From JAKALX01 sp964508715 (lineage in GTDB: Bacteria; Chloroflexota; Dehalococcoidia; Tepidiformales; Tepidiformaceae), in contig CAZDUX010000011.1 of assembly GCA_964508715.1 (NCBI GenBank), positions 1-64,000 on the forward strand: 64,000 bases of DNA. Direction: 5' to 3'. How positions within the stretch are numbered: position 1 is the stretch's first letter; every line of letters starts with the position of its first letter. Below are positions 8,718 through 16,878 of this stretch, one piece after another. A program made the translations under genes and the position numbers. The notes beneath the pieces are model-generated. The model had not been told where the DNA came from. It ran no database searches and saw only the letters and a list, made by a program, of their open reading frames with translations.

Positions 8718-10094
8718 ATGGAACGTAGCGCGATCGAACGAGCGGCAATGCTCGCCGGCGTGGAGCTTGCTCCCGACACGACTCTCACGATCGAGGGTGA
8801 CGACCCGGTACTGGCATCGCCGTTCCACCTGGGTGGGGGTGCGGCAACGGTGCTTGCCCTCGTAGGCCAGGAAGCGAACCGCATCTGGATGGAGCGAGGC
8901 GGCAGCAACCAGTCGCTCTCCGTGAACATCCGGCATGCGGCCGCATCGTTGCACAGCTACATGGTCCTCGAGTGCGAGGGTGCGGCTCCGCTCACGCCGC
9001 GAGCCGGATCAAACGTGACGGCGATCTGGGAATGCGGCGACGGACGGTTCATCCATCTCCACGGCAGCTTCACCCATGGGCCCGGGATCCTGGCGGAGCT
9101 CGGGCTCGGTGCTGATGCCACGGCGGCACAGATAGCGGCGGCGTGCAAGGGTCGCGGAGCGTTCGAGCTCGAGGATGCGCTTGCAGAGAAGGGGCTCTGC
9201 AGCGCGGTCTGCCGCACAAACGCGGAGTGGCTGGCGCATCCCCAGGGGCAGGTGCTGGCAGCGAAGCCGGTGGTCGAAGTAACGAAAGTCGGTGAGGCCC
9301 CGCCAATGCCGTGGACGGCGAGCGACCGGCCGCTTTCAGGCGTGCGTGTGCTCGACCTCACACGGGTACTTGCCGGGCCAACGTGTGCGCGAACACTCGC
9401 GGAGCACGGCGCGGATGTGCTGCACATCGCTTCGCCCAACCTGCCAACGGTTGAGCGATTCGAAATGGATACGGGCCACGGGAAGCGGCAGGCCTACATC
9501 GACCTCAACGAGCCGGCGCAGGCGGAGACGCTGCGGGAATTGGTGCGCAATGCAGATGTCTTCTCCCAGGGGTTCCAGCACCATTCGCTGGAACGAAGGG
9601 AATTCGGAGTAGAGCAGCTCGCCGCACTCCGGCCAGGAATCGTCTACGTGAGCGAGAACGCGTTCGGGCACGACGGACCCTGGCAGGAGCGGCCCGGTTG
9701 GGAGCAACTGGCACAATCGACCACCGGCATCGCGGTGACCCAGGGGGTCGAGCGGCCGACGCTCGCTCCGGCGGCGATGAACGATTACACGACGGGCTAC
9801 TTCGCCGCGCTCGGAGCGATGATCGCACTCAGGAGGCGGGCAGTTGAGGGCGGGTCGTGGTCGGTGCGGGTTTCGCTCTCGCAGACGAGCATGTGGTACT
9901 ACCGGCTTGGGGCGGACCTCGATCCGGCCGCCGCTACGGGGCTCGGAGACTTCTCGTCTTTCATGGAGGAGCGCGCGACTCCATACGGGTACATGAAGCA
10001 CCTGCGGCCAGCGCTGCGCATGTCGCAGACTGACCCGCACTGGAGTCTCCCGACGACCCCGCCGGGGAGCGGACAGGCAGCCTGGGCATCGTGA
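8718..10094 (+). CDS. CaiB/BaiF-type CoA-transferase with permuted-looking domain order
   Basis: This 458-residue protein carries the canonical CaiB N-terminal block (L-S-G-V-R-V-L-D-L, L-A-G-P) only from about residue 206. The catalytic aspartate lies in M-N-D-Y-T-T-G near residue 356. The first 200 residues resemble the second lobe of a CoA-transferase (for example C-G-D-G-R-F-I-H-L-H-G), so the order of lobes looks reversed or the protein is a partial double. It follows another CaiB gene and ends in TGATG overlap with a NIPSNAP-like gene, so the three are probably co-expressed. Function is acyl-CoA metabolism in a broad sense; the substrate is not known. Confidence 0.82.
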   Translation: MERSAIERAAMLAGVELAPDTTLTIEGDDPVLASPFHLGGGAATVLALVGQEANRIWMERGGSNQSLSVNIRHAAASLHSYMVLECEGAAPLTPRAGSNVTAIWECGDGRFIHLHGSFTHGPGILAELGLGADATAAQIAAACKGRGAFELEDALAEKGLCSAVCRTNAEWLAHPQGQVLAAKPVVEVTKVGEAPPMPWTASDRPLSGVRVLDLTRVLAGPTCARTLAEHGADVLHIASPNLPTVERFEMDTGHGKRQAYIDLNEPAQAETLRELVRNADVFSQGFQHHSLERREFGVEQLAALRPGIVYVSENAFGHDGPWQERPGWEQLAQSTTGIAVTQGVERPTLAPAAMNDYTTGYFAALGAMIALRRRAVEGGSWSVRVSLSQTSMWYYRLGADLDPAAATGLGDFSSFMEERATPYGYMKHLRPALRMSQTDPHWSLPTTPPGSGQAAWAS

Positions 10095-10462
10095 TGGCAG
10101 TCGTGGTGCAGCGCAGTTTCACCATCGAGCGGGGCACACTGGCGGAGTTCGAACGCCTTTCGAGGGAGGGTATCTGGCCGTACATGGAGGCCCGCGGCTG
10201 CAAGATCCTCGGGCTGTTCACGAACGTGCACGGGGGTCCGAGCGATGAAGTGATCCTGCTGACGGCGTACGCATCGATGGCGCACTGGGAGAATACGCGG
10301 CTTGACCTTCCGCCGCCGGCAGGGTCACCACCGGAGCTGGCAGCGCTCCAGCAGCGCGCCTTCGAGGCGGGCCGTGAGCGGAACAGGCTCACCAGGGTCT
10401 CGAGCACGCGCGTCCTGCGCTCGGTGACGGACTGGACTGACTACGGTGTGCAGAACGGGTGA
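10094..10462 (+). CDS. NIPSNAP-like small protein
   Basis: This product of about 122 residues starts with V-V-V-Q-R-S-F-T-I-E-R-G-T-L-A-E-F and contains the ferredoxin-like fold pattern of NIPSNAP/Dabb-type proteins (L-G-L-F-T-N-V-H-G-G, then E-V-I-L-L-T-A-Y). The ATG shares one base with the TGA of the preceding CoA-transferase (TGATG), so translational coupling is likely. A GTG one codon earlier is an alternative start. NIPSNAP-like proteins often sit beside acyl-CoA and xenobiotic metabolism genes. The exact role is unknown. Confidence 0.7.
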   Translation: MAVVVQRSFTIERGTLAEFERLSREGIWPYMEARGCKILGLFTNVHGGPSDEVILLTAYASMAHWENTRLDLPPPAGSPPELAALQQRAFEAGRERNRLTRVSSTRVLRSVTDWTDYGVQNG

Positions 10463-10558
10463 AGAGAGCTCCGGGGGCGTTGGGCGTGCGTCTGCAGAGG
10501 GTGCCCGGCCTGCCGGGCTGGCTCAGTATCTTCCACAGCCCGGCGGTTTGACCGGGCG

Positions 10559-10714
10559 ATGAGTTCGTGGGAGCAACGCGCGAAGAAGCTGGAGGCAAGA
10601 CGCGGGCGACAGAAGAAGCATGGCCGTTCGCTACTGACTGCCGTGAGGGCGGCCGAAGAGAAGCGCCTGCGCGAGTTGAAAAAACGGGCAGAAGAGCGGG
10701 AGAAGCGGGACTGA
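10559..10714 (+). CDS. Short, highly charged basic protein (51 aa), unknown function
   Basis: A 51-codon frame runs from ATG 10559 to TGA 10712-10714. The product is rich in Lys, Arg and Glu, with a heptad-like C-terminal half (E-E-K-R-L-R-E-L-K-K-R-A-E-E-R), which predicts a single charged helix or coiled coil. It starts M-S-S-W-E-Q-R-A-K-K-L-E. The ribosome site is weak. I do not recognise a family. The charge pattern argues for coding, but it could be chance in GC-rich DNA. Confidence 0.4.
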   Translation: MSSWEQRAKKLEARRGRQKKHGRSLLTAVRAAEEKRLRELKKRAEEREKRD

Positions 10715-10735
10715 GCTGCCACCTGCGCCCACTGA

Positions 10736-11059
10736 TCACGCGGCTTTCGACACGGCAGCCGTCAGCGCTGCCGCGTCAGGCTGGATGACGAACTCTCTTT
10801 CGAGCGGGCGCGCCGTACGGCTGAAGAGCGGCAGACCCGTGAGTGGCGGCAGGGTTCCGAGTTGCGAAAGCAGCGTGGCACGCGTTTCGGATTCACGAAT
10901 GCGGCGGCGGGAGTCGCTGAGCATGAGGTCGAGTTCGAGCATGGCGGTGATGAGTTCCCCCTGTAGCGGGATCCACCGTAGGAGGCCGATGCCGGGGAAC
11001 GCATGGGACTGGCGTCCCATCCCGTGTCGTAGGGAGGAGCATCCTGTGAACGGTTTCAC
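10736..11059 (-). CDS. Hypothetical protein downstream of iron ABC permease
   Basis: This 107-codon frame starts at GTG 11059, 33 nt after the stop of the iron permease on the same strand. The central part forms an amphipathic helix (E-L-I-T-A-M-L-E-L-D-L-M-L-S-D) followed by a basic segment and a proline/leucine-rich turn. No family was recognised. It could be the last gene of the iron operon. An overlapping frame of similar length exists, so coding status is uncertain. Confidence 0.4.
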   Translation of the reverse strand: MKPFTGCSSLRHGMGRQSHAFPGIGLLRWIPLQGELITAMLELDLMLSDSRRRIRESETRATLLSQLGTLPPLTGLPLFSRTARPLEREFVIQPDAAALTAAVSKAA

Positions 11060-11092
11060 ACTCAGTAGCGCAGCGGTACACGGAAGGACGGG

Positions 11093-12703
11093 TTATCGAA
11101 GGGTGCGCAACGTCTGGCGGGCAAGGAGATAGGCTGGCACGGCGCCAACGAGGATGAGGGCGATGCCATAGGGAGCGGCGGAGGTGAAATCGAGCACCTC
11201 ACCATTCGTGGTCTTCCAGAGTTCGGTGGCGAGGGTGTCCTGGCCGGTTGGGTGGAGGAGGAGCGTCGTCGTGAGCTCTTTCCCCACGTTGAGGAGGACG
11301 AGGAGTGCGCCCGTTGCGATAGCAGGCAACGCGATGGGGAGCGTGACATGGAAGAACGTAGGAACGGGGCGCCGGCCGAGCGACCGCGAGACCTCCTCGT
11401 ACTGCGGCGAGGCGTGGTTGATACCGACGACCTGGGCGGCGACGGCGAGCGGCAGGTAGAGGATGACGTAGTCGATGACCAGCATGGTAGTCGACTGGTA
11501 GAGCGGGTAGAGCCAGTGAACGCCGAGGTACACGAGGGCGAGGGCCATGATGATCCCGGGGAGTGAATGAGCTACCCAGACGGCACGCTCGATGAACACC
11601 GAGAGTGGCCCCGGATAGCGGACAGCGAGGAGGCTGACCGGCAGGGCAAGGGCCGTGGCGGCCAGGGCGGCGGCGACGGCGAAGCGTGCGGTGTTGATAG
11701 TGGCGGAGGAGAGGGCCGTCCAGTCGACGCCGCCACCGTCGCCGGAGGCGAGGCCCGTGAGCCCGGCGGCGCTGACGAAGAGGGGGACACCGAGGGCGAT
11801 GAGCACGAGGAGCAGCGCAGCCAGGATGCAGAGCGGGCGAAGCCAGCCGAGGCGCCAGCTCATTGGCACGCGAGCCACGCCACTCCCAACGCGGGTGGGG
11901 TGGATGCTCCCGCGGAGCAGTCGCTCACTTGCGAGGAGGAGGACGGAACCAGCGGCGAGTACGACGGCAAGTGCCCGCGCAGCCTCGGGAGCGCCAAGGA
12001 CGGTGGCACGCTGGACGATGGCCGTGGTGAGGGTGCGGTAGCCAAGGAGCTGGAGTGCGCCATATTCGGCGAACATGTGGAGGGCAATGATGAGCGTGCC
12101 GCCGGCGATCGCGACCCGGAGCTGGGGGAGGGTTATCCGGAGGAAGACGTAGAGTCCGCCGCGGCCGGCGGCACGGCCAGCCTCCTCCTGGGCAGGGTCG
12201 ACACCGCGCAGTGCGGCGACAACGGGCAGGAAGACGTATGGGTAGAGCGCGACGCTGAGGATGAGAACGACACCGGGATAGGTTGAGATGAAGGTGGCGT
12301 CGGGGAAGTAGCGCAGGCTGGCGGCGACCCAGGTATAGGAGGAGACGAACGCCGGCACCCCAAGGGGAAGGATGAAGAGGACCGTCCAGGCGCGGCCAAG
12401 AGGCAGGTCGGTGCGGACGACGAGAACGGCGAGGGCGGTGCCGAGCAACGCACAGACAAGGCTCACGCCGAGGGTGAGCTTGATGGTGTTCATGAGCAGG
12501 GGAACGGTCGAGGGGTTGTCGAGCTCGTGCTGAAGGCGCTGGAGGCTGAACCCTTCGCGGAGAAGGAGGTAGCCAACGGGCATGAGGGAGATAGCCGCAA
12601 TTCCAAGGCCCAGAAGCAGGAGCAGCACCGGGGGCCTCGTGAAGGAGGCCCACCGGCGGGACGGCCAGCGAATGGCCGGTGCTGCTGTGGTTTCCAGGGT
12701 CAT
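11093..12703 (-). CDS. Ferric-iron ABC transporter permease (FbpB-like, two fused domains)
   Basis: This 536-residue inner-membrane protein is built from two tandem permease domains, about 12 transmembrane segments, as in FbpB/SfuB-type ferric-iron importers. Each half carries an EAA-like cytoplasmic loop (for example E-E-A-G-R-A-A-G-R-G-G in the first half and E-E-V-S-R-S-L-G-R-R in the second). These loops contact the ATPase. The gene starts 16 nt after the stop of the periplasmic binding protein gene and is co-directional with the ATPase gene upstream, so the importer is complete. Metal specificity is inferred from the binding protein. Confidence 0.92.
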   Translation of the reverse strand: MTLETTAAPAIRWPSRRWASFTRPPVLLLLLGLGIAAISLMPVGYLLLREGFSLQRLQHELDNPSTVPLLMNTIKLTLGVSLVCALLGTALAVLVVRTDLPLGRAWTVLFILPLGVPAFVSSYTWVAASLRYFPDATFISTYPGVVLILSVALYPYVFLPVVAALRGVDPAQEEAGRAAGRGGLYVFLRITLPQLRVAIAGGTLIIALHMFAEYGALQLLGYRTLTTAIVQRATVLGAPEAARALAVVLAAGSVLLLASERLLRGSIHPTRVGSGVARVPMSWRLGWLRPLCILAALLLVLIALGVPLFVSAAGLTGLASGDGGGVDWTALSSATINTARFAVAAALAATALALPVSLLAVRYPGPLSVFIERAVWVAHSLPGIIMALALVYLGVHWLYPLYQSTTMLVIDYVILYLPLAVAAQVVGINHASPQYEEVSRSLGRRPVPTFFHVTLPIALPAIATGALLVLLNVGKELTTTLLLHPTGQDTLATELWKTTNGEVLDFTSAAPYGIALILVGAVPAYLLARQTLRTLR

Positions 12704-12719
12704 GGAGCGATCAACGGGG

Positions 12720-13802
12720 TCAGGAGATGCCAGCCTGGATGATCAGGTCCTTGGCGGCGGAGGAATCGGAGAGGCTCCCCTGGTCGAAAGCGGGTGAGGC
12801 GAGGTCCTGGAGGGGCTGAAGCCCGACCTTGCTGGTAACGCCAATTGCGACCGGGTACTGGGCGTTGGAGGAGGAGGCGATGAGGGCCTGGCCGCCATCG
12901 GGCGAGGCAAGCCAATCGATGAACCGCTGGGCTTCAGCCTGGTGGCCACTGGCCTTGAGGACCCCGGCGCCCGAGGCGAAGACCAGCGAACCCGCGTCTG
13001 GCTTCGTGAAGTAGTGGATCTTCGAGGCGATCTTGTCGGGGCCGCCTTTCTGATTGGCGAGGATCCACCAGTAGTAGTGGTTGCTCAGGCCGAAGGCGTG
13101 CTGCCCTGCCTCAACGGTGTCGCGGACTTTACCGTTGGAGCCTTCGTTGACGCCGTTTTCCTTGATGCCCTTGAGCCAGGCGAGTGTGGCATCTTTGCCG
13201 ATTGTATTGATGAGGTAGGTGACGGTGCCGGTGAATGCGCCGCTGGGGGCGTAGGCGAACTTCCCTTTCCACTCCGGTTTCACGAGGTCCATGATGCTGG
13301 TGGGGAGCTGGTTTTCGGCGATGAGCGAGGGGTTGTAATAGATAGCGCGAGCGCGGGCGGCATACGGAATCCAGTTGCCAGTCGAGGGGACGTATTTCTT
13401 ATCGACCCGGGCGAGGCTCGAGGCCGGGACAGGGCTGAGGAGGCCGGCCTTGTCGACCTGAGCAATTGGGCCCGGTTCTTCAGTCATGAAGACGTCTGCC
13501 CTGGTGCGGCTGCCTTCTTCGATGATCTGGTTGGCGAGGTCGGCATCTTTGCCGCTCCGGAGCTCGATCTTGATCCCGGTCTCCTTCTGGAAGGCATCGG
13601 CGAGTGACTGCGTGAGCCCCTCGTGCTGGCCGGAATAGACGGTGAGTGTGACTTTGGAAGGCTGAGCTGTGCCGGCCGCGGACGATGCAGTCGCGTTGGC
13701 GGATGGCTGGTCATCATCGCCACAGGCAGCCGCGGCTCCAAGGACGAGCAATGTGCCTGCGAGTACCGCGGCGGTGCGGGGAAAGAGGAGTCGGAGATTC
13801 AT
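12720..13802 (-). CDS. Ferric-iron-binding lipoprotein (FbpA/FutA family)
   Basis: This is the 360-residue extracytoplasmic receptor of the iron importer. A signal peptide ends in a lipobox with Cys 27 (A-A-A-A-C), followed by a G-D-D-D linker. The mature part begins T-L-T-V-Y-S-G-Q-H, the usual first strand of FbpA-type proteins. The adjacent tyrosines that bind Fe(III) are present at residues 243-244 (N-H-Y-Y-W-W). It lies between the ATPase gene (124 nt upstream) and the permease gene (16 nt downstream). The AT-rich leader contains a possible iron box. A thiamine or other ligand is unlikely given the Tyr-Tyr site. Confidence 0.92.
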   Translation of the reverse strand: MNLRLLFPRTAAVLAGTLLVLGAAAACGDDDQPSANATASSAAGTAQPSKVTLTVYSGQHEGLTQSLADAFQKETGIKIELRSGKDADLANQIIEEGSRTRADVFMTEEPGPIAQVDKAGLLSPVPASSLARVDKKYVPSTGNWIPYAARARAIYYNPSLIAENQLPTSIMDLVKPEWKGKFAYAPSGAFTGTVTYLINTIGKDATLAWLKGIKENGVNEGSNGKVRDTVEAGQHAFGLSNHYYWWILANQKGGPDKIASKIHYFTKPDAGSLVFASGAGVLKASGHQAEAQRFIDWLASPDGGQALIASSSNAQYPVAIGVTSKVGLQPLQDLASPAFDQGSLSDSSAAKDLIIQAGIS

Positions 13803-13882
13803 GAGTATCGGGTAACCCCAGGAAAAGGTAGCTCGAGGCTAAATGGATCGCCTCGCCAGGTACACTAGGCTTTCATACTCTA

Positions 13883-13901
13883 GAAAGCAAGTCTATCCTA
13901 A
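13883..13901 (-). promoter_or_regulatory. Possible DtxR/IdeR-type iron box
   Basis: The AT-rich gap between the ATPase stop and the iron-binding-protein start contains, on the minus strand, TTAGGATAGACTTGCTTTC. It matches 14 of 19 positions of the consensus TWAGGTWAGSCTWACCTWA; the left half is nearly perfect and the right half is poor. Its position about 80 nt before the iron receptor gene supports an iron-responsive operator. This is a hand match and no regulator gene is in the window. Confidence 0.35.
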
Positions 13902-13926
13902 TTTCTGTACTGTGTTTCCACTAATC

Positions 13927-15036
13927 TCATGGAGATAGTGGCTGCGATTCGGTGCACGGGTAGGCGATAGCGGGGCGGGTTACTTCAACCGAGACGACGG
14001 CGCCGATGACCGGGAGATTGTGGCCGAGTTCGCGGACCGTGACCTGGGGGCCATCACCATCGGCACCCAGGGAGAGGCGGGCGACGCCCTCGTGACCGAA
14101 GAAACGCGTGCTGGTGACGCGCGCGGGGGTGCCGGCCTCGGCGAGCCGAAGGTGTTCGGGCCGCAGCATGACGGTGCAGGCGGTATCGAAGGCTGCGCCA
14201 CTGAACTCAACAGGAATACGGCCAAGGGCACAGTCGGCGAGAGCGACAGACTGGCTTCCGTTCTTCACCAGGACCCCGGGGAGGAGGATGGCATCGCCGA
14301 GGAAGGTTGCGGTCTCGATATCGGCGGGGAGGGCATAGACAAGAGCGGGCGGCCCGGCCTGGACGACGATGCCATCGCGCATGACGGCTACATGGTCGGC
14401 GAGGGAGAGTGCTTCGGCCTGGTCGTGGGTGACCAGGATAGAAGTGGTGCCAAGGGATTGGAGGAGGGCACGAACCTCTTCGCGAAGGTCGATGCGGAGG
14501 GCCGTGTCGATTGCGGAGAAGGGCTCGTCGAGGAGGACGACGCGTGGATTGGGGGCGAGTGCGCGGGCGAGGGCAATGCGCTGCTGTTGCCCCCCTGAGA
14601 GTTCGCCGGGCCAACGGCGCTCGTACCCGGGCAGTCCCACCATGGTGAGGAGTTCGTGGACCCGTTCGCGGCGTTGGCGGCGCGTGCGCGGTGACAGATT
14701 GCCGAGCCATGCTCTACCGAGGCCGAAGGCGATATTTGCTCCGACAGTGAGGTGCGGGAAGAGGGCGCCTTCCTGTGGGACGATACCGATGCGGCGGCGT
14801 TCCGGCGGGACATCGATAGTTGGGGCGACAAGGATCTCCTGGTCGAGGCGTACTTCACCGGAGTCGGGGCGCTCGAAGCCGGCGATGATGCGGAGGAGGG
14901 TACTTTTGCCACAGCCGGAAGCCCCGAGGATCGCTGTCAGGCGGCCGAGCGGGACCTCGAGATCGACACCACGGAGTGCGTGGACAGCGTGCGGGCGCGC
15001 GGGGAATGTCTTCTGAATGCCGGTGATACTGAGCAC
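13927..15036 (-). CDS. Iron ABC transporter ATP-binding protein (FbpC-like)
   Basis: This 369-residue ATPase powers the importer encoded just downstream. Walker A is G-A-S-G-C-G-K-S-T, the signature is L-S-G-G-Q-Q-Q-R, Walker B is V-V-L-L-D-E-P-F-S-A-I-D, and the switch histidine is in V-T-H-D-Q-A-E-A-L. A C-terminal TOBE-like domain of about 120 residues follows, as in FbpC/PotA-type ATPases. The start is GTG at 15036. The gene is first in the minus-strand iron cluster and divergent from the polysaccharide exporter. Confidence 0.93.
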   Translation of the reverse strand: MLSITGIQKTFPARPHAVHALRGVDLEVPLGRLTAILGASGCGKSTLLRIIAGFERPDSGEVRLDQEILVAPTIDVPPERRRIGIVPQEGALFPHLTVGANIAFGLGRAWLGNLSPRTRRQRRERVHELLTMVGLPGYERRWPGELSGGQQQRIALARALAPNPRVVLLDEPFSAIDTALRIDLREEVRALLQSLGTTSILVTHDQAEALSLADHVAVMRDGIVVQAGPPALVYALPADIETATFLGDAILLPGVLVKNGSQSVALADCALGRIPVEFSGAAFDTACTVMLRPEHLRLAEAGTPARVTSTRFFGHEGVARLSLGADGDGPQVTVRELGHNLPVIGAVVSVEVTRPAIAYPCTESQPLSP

Positions 15037-15169
15037 GATTGAACTGACCCAGCTTTGAGGCTAGCCCCTCGGGGGTGATAACGAAACCTCGCGGGAACGG
15101 GGCCGGGCCGGCAGGAAACGTGCCGCGCGCCCGCGGGAGCATGGGGGCGGCGTCCTGTAGGCTACGGGC

Positions 15170-15964
15170 GTGGCAACTGCAGCGGTGAGGATGCGTGCTC
15201 CCGGGAGCCGGAGCCTGCGTAATGCGCTCGAACTGCTCTCGGCACTGACGAGCCGCGACCTGCGCCTGCGCTACCAGGGGAGCATCTTTGGGTGGGCGTG
15301 GACGTTGCTGAGGCCGCTGGCGCTGGGGCTCATCCTGGCGTTTGCCCTGGGGAAGGTGCTGGGAACAGGGATCACGGCGGTGTTCCTGCTTACCGGGCTG
15401 TTCCCATGGTTCTGGTTCCAGGGGGCGGTGCAACAGGCGTCCACGTCGTTCGTCGGGAACGGCGGGCTCCTGAAGAAGGTGCGATTCCCGCGGGCGGTGC
15501 TGCCGATGAGCGTCGTGCTCGGGAACACGCTCCAGTTCGTGCTGGCGATGCCGGTGCTCGCAGCGTTCCTGATCATCGACGGGCACGAGCCGACGCTCGC
15601 GTGGGTGGTTGGCCTGCCGGTGCTGTTCGGGCTGCAGCTGGCGCTCACCTCGGGAATTGCATTATTCGTCGCAAGCGTGACGGTGTTCTTTCGCGATCTC
15701 GAGCACATTGTCGAGGTGCTGCTGAACCTTCTCTTCTATGCGACACCGATCATCTATGCGGCGGGCCAGATTCCCGGCGGATACCGCTGGATCCTCTGGG
15801 TGAACCCGCTGGCGCCGTTGGCCGAAGGCTGGCGGACGGTGCTGCTCGATGGTGAATACCCCGGCGCCGACCTGCTTGGAACGCTCGCGTTGAGCGTGGC
15901 TGCAATTGCACTTGGCTGGTTCGTCTTCAGGCAGACGGAAGACGCCCTCGCGGACGCGATATGA
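15170..15964 (+). CDS. wzm: ABC-2 type polysaccharide export permease (Wzm-like)
   Basis: This 264-residue membrane protein has six predicted helices. It shows the N-terminal L-T-S-R-D-L-R-L-R-Y-Q-G-S cytoplasmic helix and an F-P-W-F-W-F-Q aromatic belt, both characteristic of O-antigen/teichoic-acid export permeases. With the ATPase encoded next (ATGA overlap) it forms a complete exporter. The start is GTG at 15170, preceded at 7 nt by TAGGCT, so the mRNA may be leaderless. The exported glycan cannot be named. Confidence 0.9.
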   Translation: MATAAVRMRAPGSRSLRNALELLSALTSRDLRLRYQGSIFGWAWTLLRPLALGLILAFALGKVLGTGITAVFLLTGLFPWFWFQGAVQQASTSFVGNGGLLKKVRFPRAVLPMSVVLGNTLQFVLAMPVLAAFLIIDGHEPTLAWVVGLPVLFGLQLALTSGIALFVASVTVFFRDLEHIVEVLLNLLFYATPIIYAAGQIPGGYRWILWVNPLAPLAEGWRTVLLDGEYPGADLLGTLALSVAAIALGWFVFRQTEDALADAI

Positions 15965-16878
15965 GCACGCCATCGGTCCGGGTGAGCCATGTTTCGAAGC
16001 GGTTCGCACCGGTGCAGGGAGGCGAACTGAAGACGATACTGCTGCACCCGGCCCGCGCCTGGCGCGAGCACGGGAAGCGGACACCGACATGGGCCGTGAA
16101 CGACGTGAGCTTCGAGGTGGGGCGAGGCGAGTTCTTCAGCATCATCGGAGCGAACGGGAGCGGGAAAAGCACACTCCTGCGGCTGGTGGCCGGGCTTTCG
16201 AAGCCGACGACAGGCTCGGTCGAGCTTTCGGGGCGGCTGTCGGCACTGCTCGAACTGGGCTCGGGGTTCCACCCGAACGTGAGCGGGCGCGAGAACGCGA
16301 TCATCAACGGGCTGCTCATCGGCATGACACGGGCGGAGATCGAGGTGCTGTTGCCGCGTATCGTGGCGTTTGCGGGGCTGCAGGAGTTCATCGACCAGCC
16401 GATGCGGACGTACTCATCGGGGATGTACGTGCGGCTGGGGTTCGCCATCGCGGCGCACATGGACCCGGAGATCCTGCTGGTGGACGAAGTGCTGGCGGTG
16501 GGCGATGCGAAGTTCCAAGAGAAATGCTACGACCATATCTCGGGGTTACAGGCGCAGGGTGTGACCATCGTGATGGTCTCGCACGATCTCGGGGCGGTGG
16601 AGCGCTTCTCATCGCGTGCGGCACTGATGGAACGGGGGAGGATGATCGCGATCGGCGAGCCGGAACGGATCGTTGCGATGCACCTGGAGCGGCTGGCGGA
16701 GAGTTCGCCGGAGATCAAGCGGGCGATCGGCGAGACGATGGAGGCGAACCCGGAGATGGTCGAAGAGCGGATCGCGAATGACCCGGCCTACAACGCGGCG
16801 TTTTCGAAGGCACTGGAGACGAACCCGGAGTTTCAGCGGGCGATGGCCGAGAAGGCAGTGCGCGAGCGGGGCGAATGA
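15961..16878 (+). CDS. wzt: Polysaccharide export ATPase (Wzt-like) with a short helical C-terminus
   Basis: The 305-residue ATPase carries Walker A G-A-N-G-S-G-K-S-T, the Wzt/TagH-type signature Y-S-S-G-M-Y-V-R-L, and Walker B I-L-L-V-D-E-V-L-A-V-G-D. It pairs with the permease encoded by the overlapping upstream gene. The last 60 or so residues are not the beta-sandwich glycan-binding domain of O9a-type Wzt. They are acidic and helical, with a repeated pattern E-x-N-P-E near M-E-A-N-P-E and L-E-T-N-P-E. It overlaps the glycosyltransferase gene by ATGA. Confidence 0.9.
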   Translation: MSTPSVRVSHVSKRFAPVQGGELKTILLHPARAWREHGKRTPTWAVNDVSFEVGRGEFFSIIGANGSGKSTLLRLVAGLSKPTTGSVELSGRLSALLELGSGFHPNVSGRENAIINGLLIGMTRAEIEVLLPRIVAFAGLQEFIDQPMRTYSSGMYVRLGFAIAAHMDPEILLVDEVLAVGDAKFQEKCYDHISGLQAQGVTIVMVSHDLGAVERFSSRAALMERGRMIAIGEPERIVAMHLERLAESSPEIKRAIGETMEANPEMVEERIANDPAYNAAFSKALETNPEFQRAMAEKAVRERGE

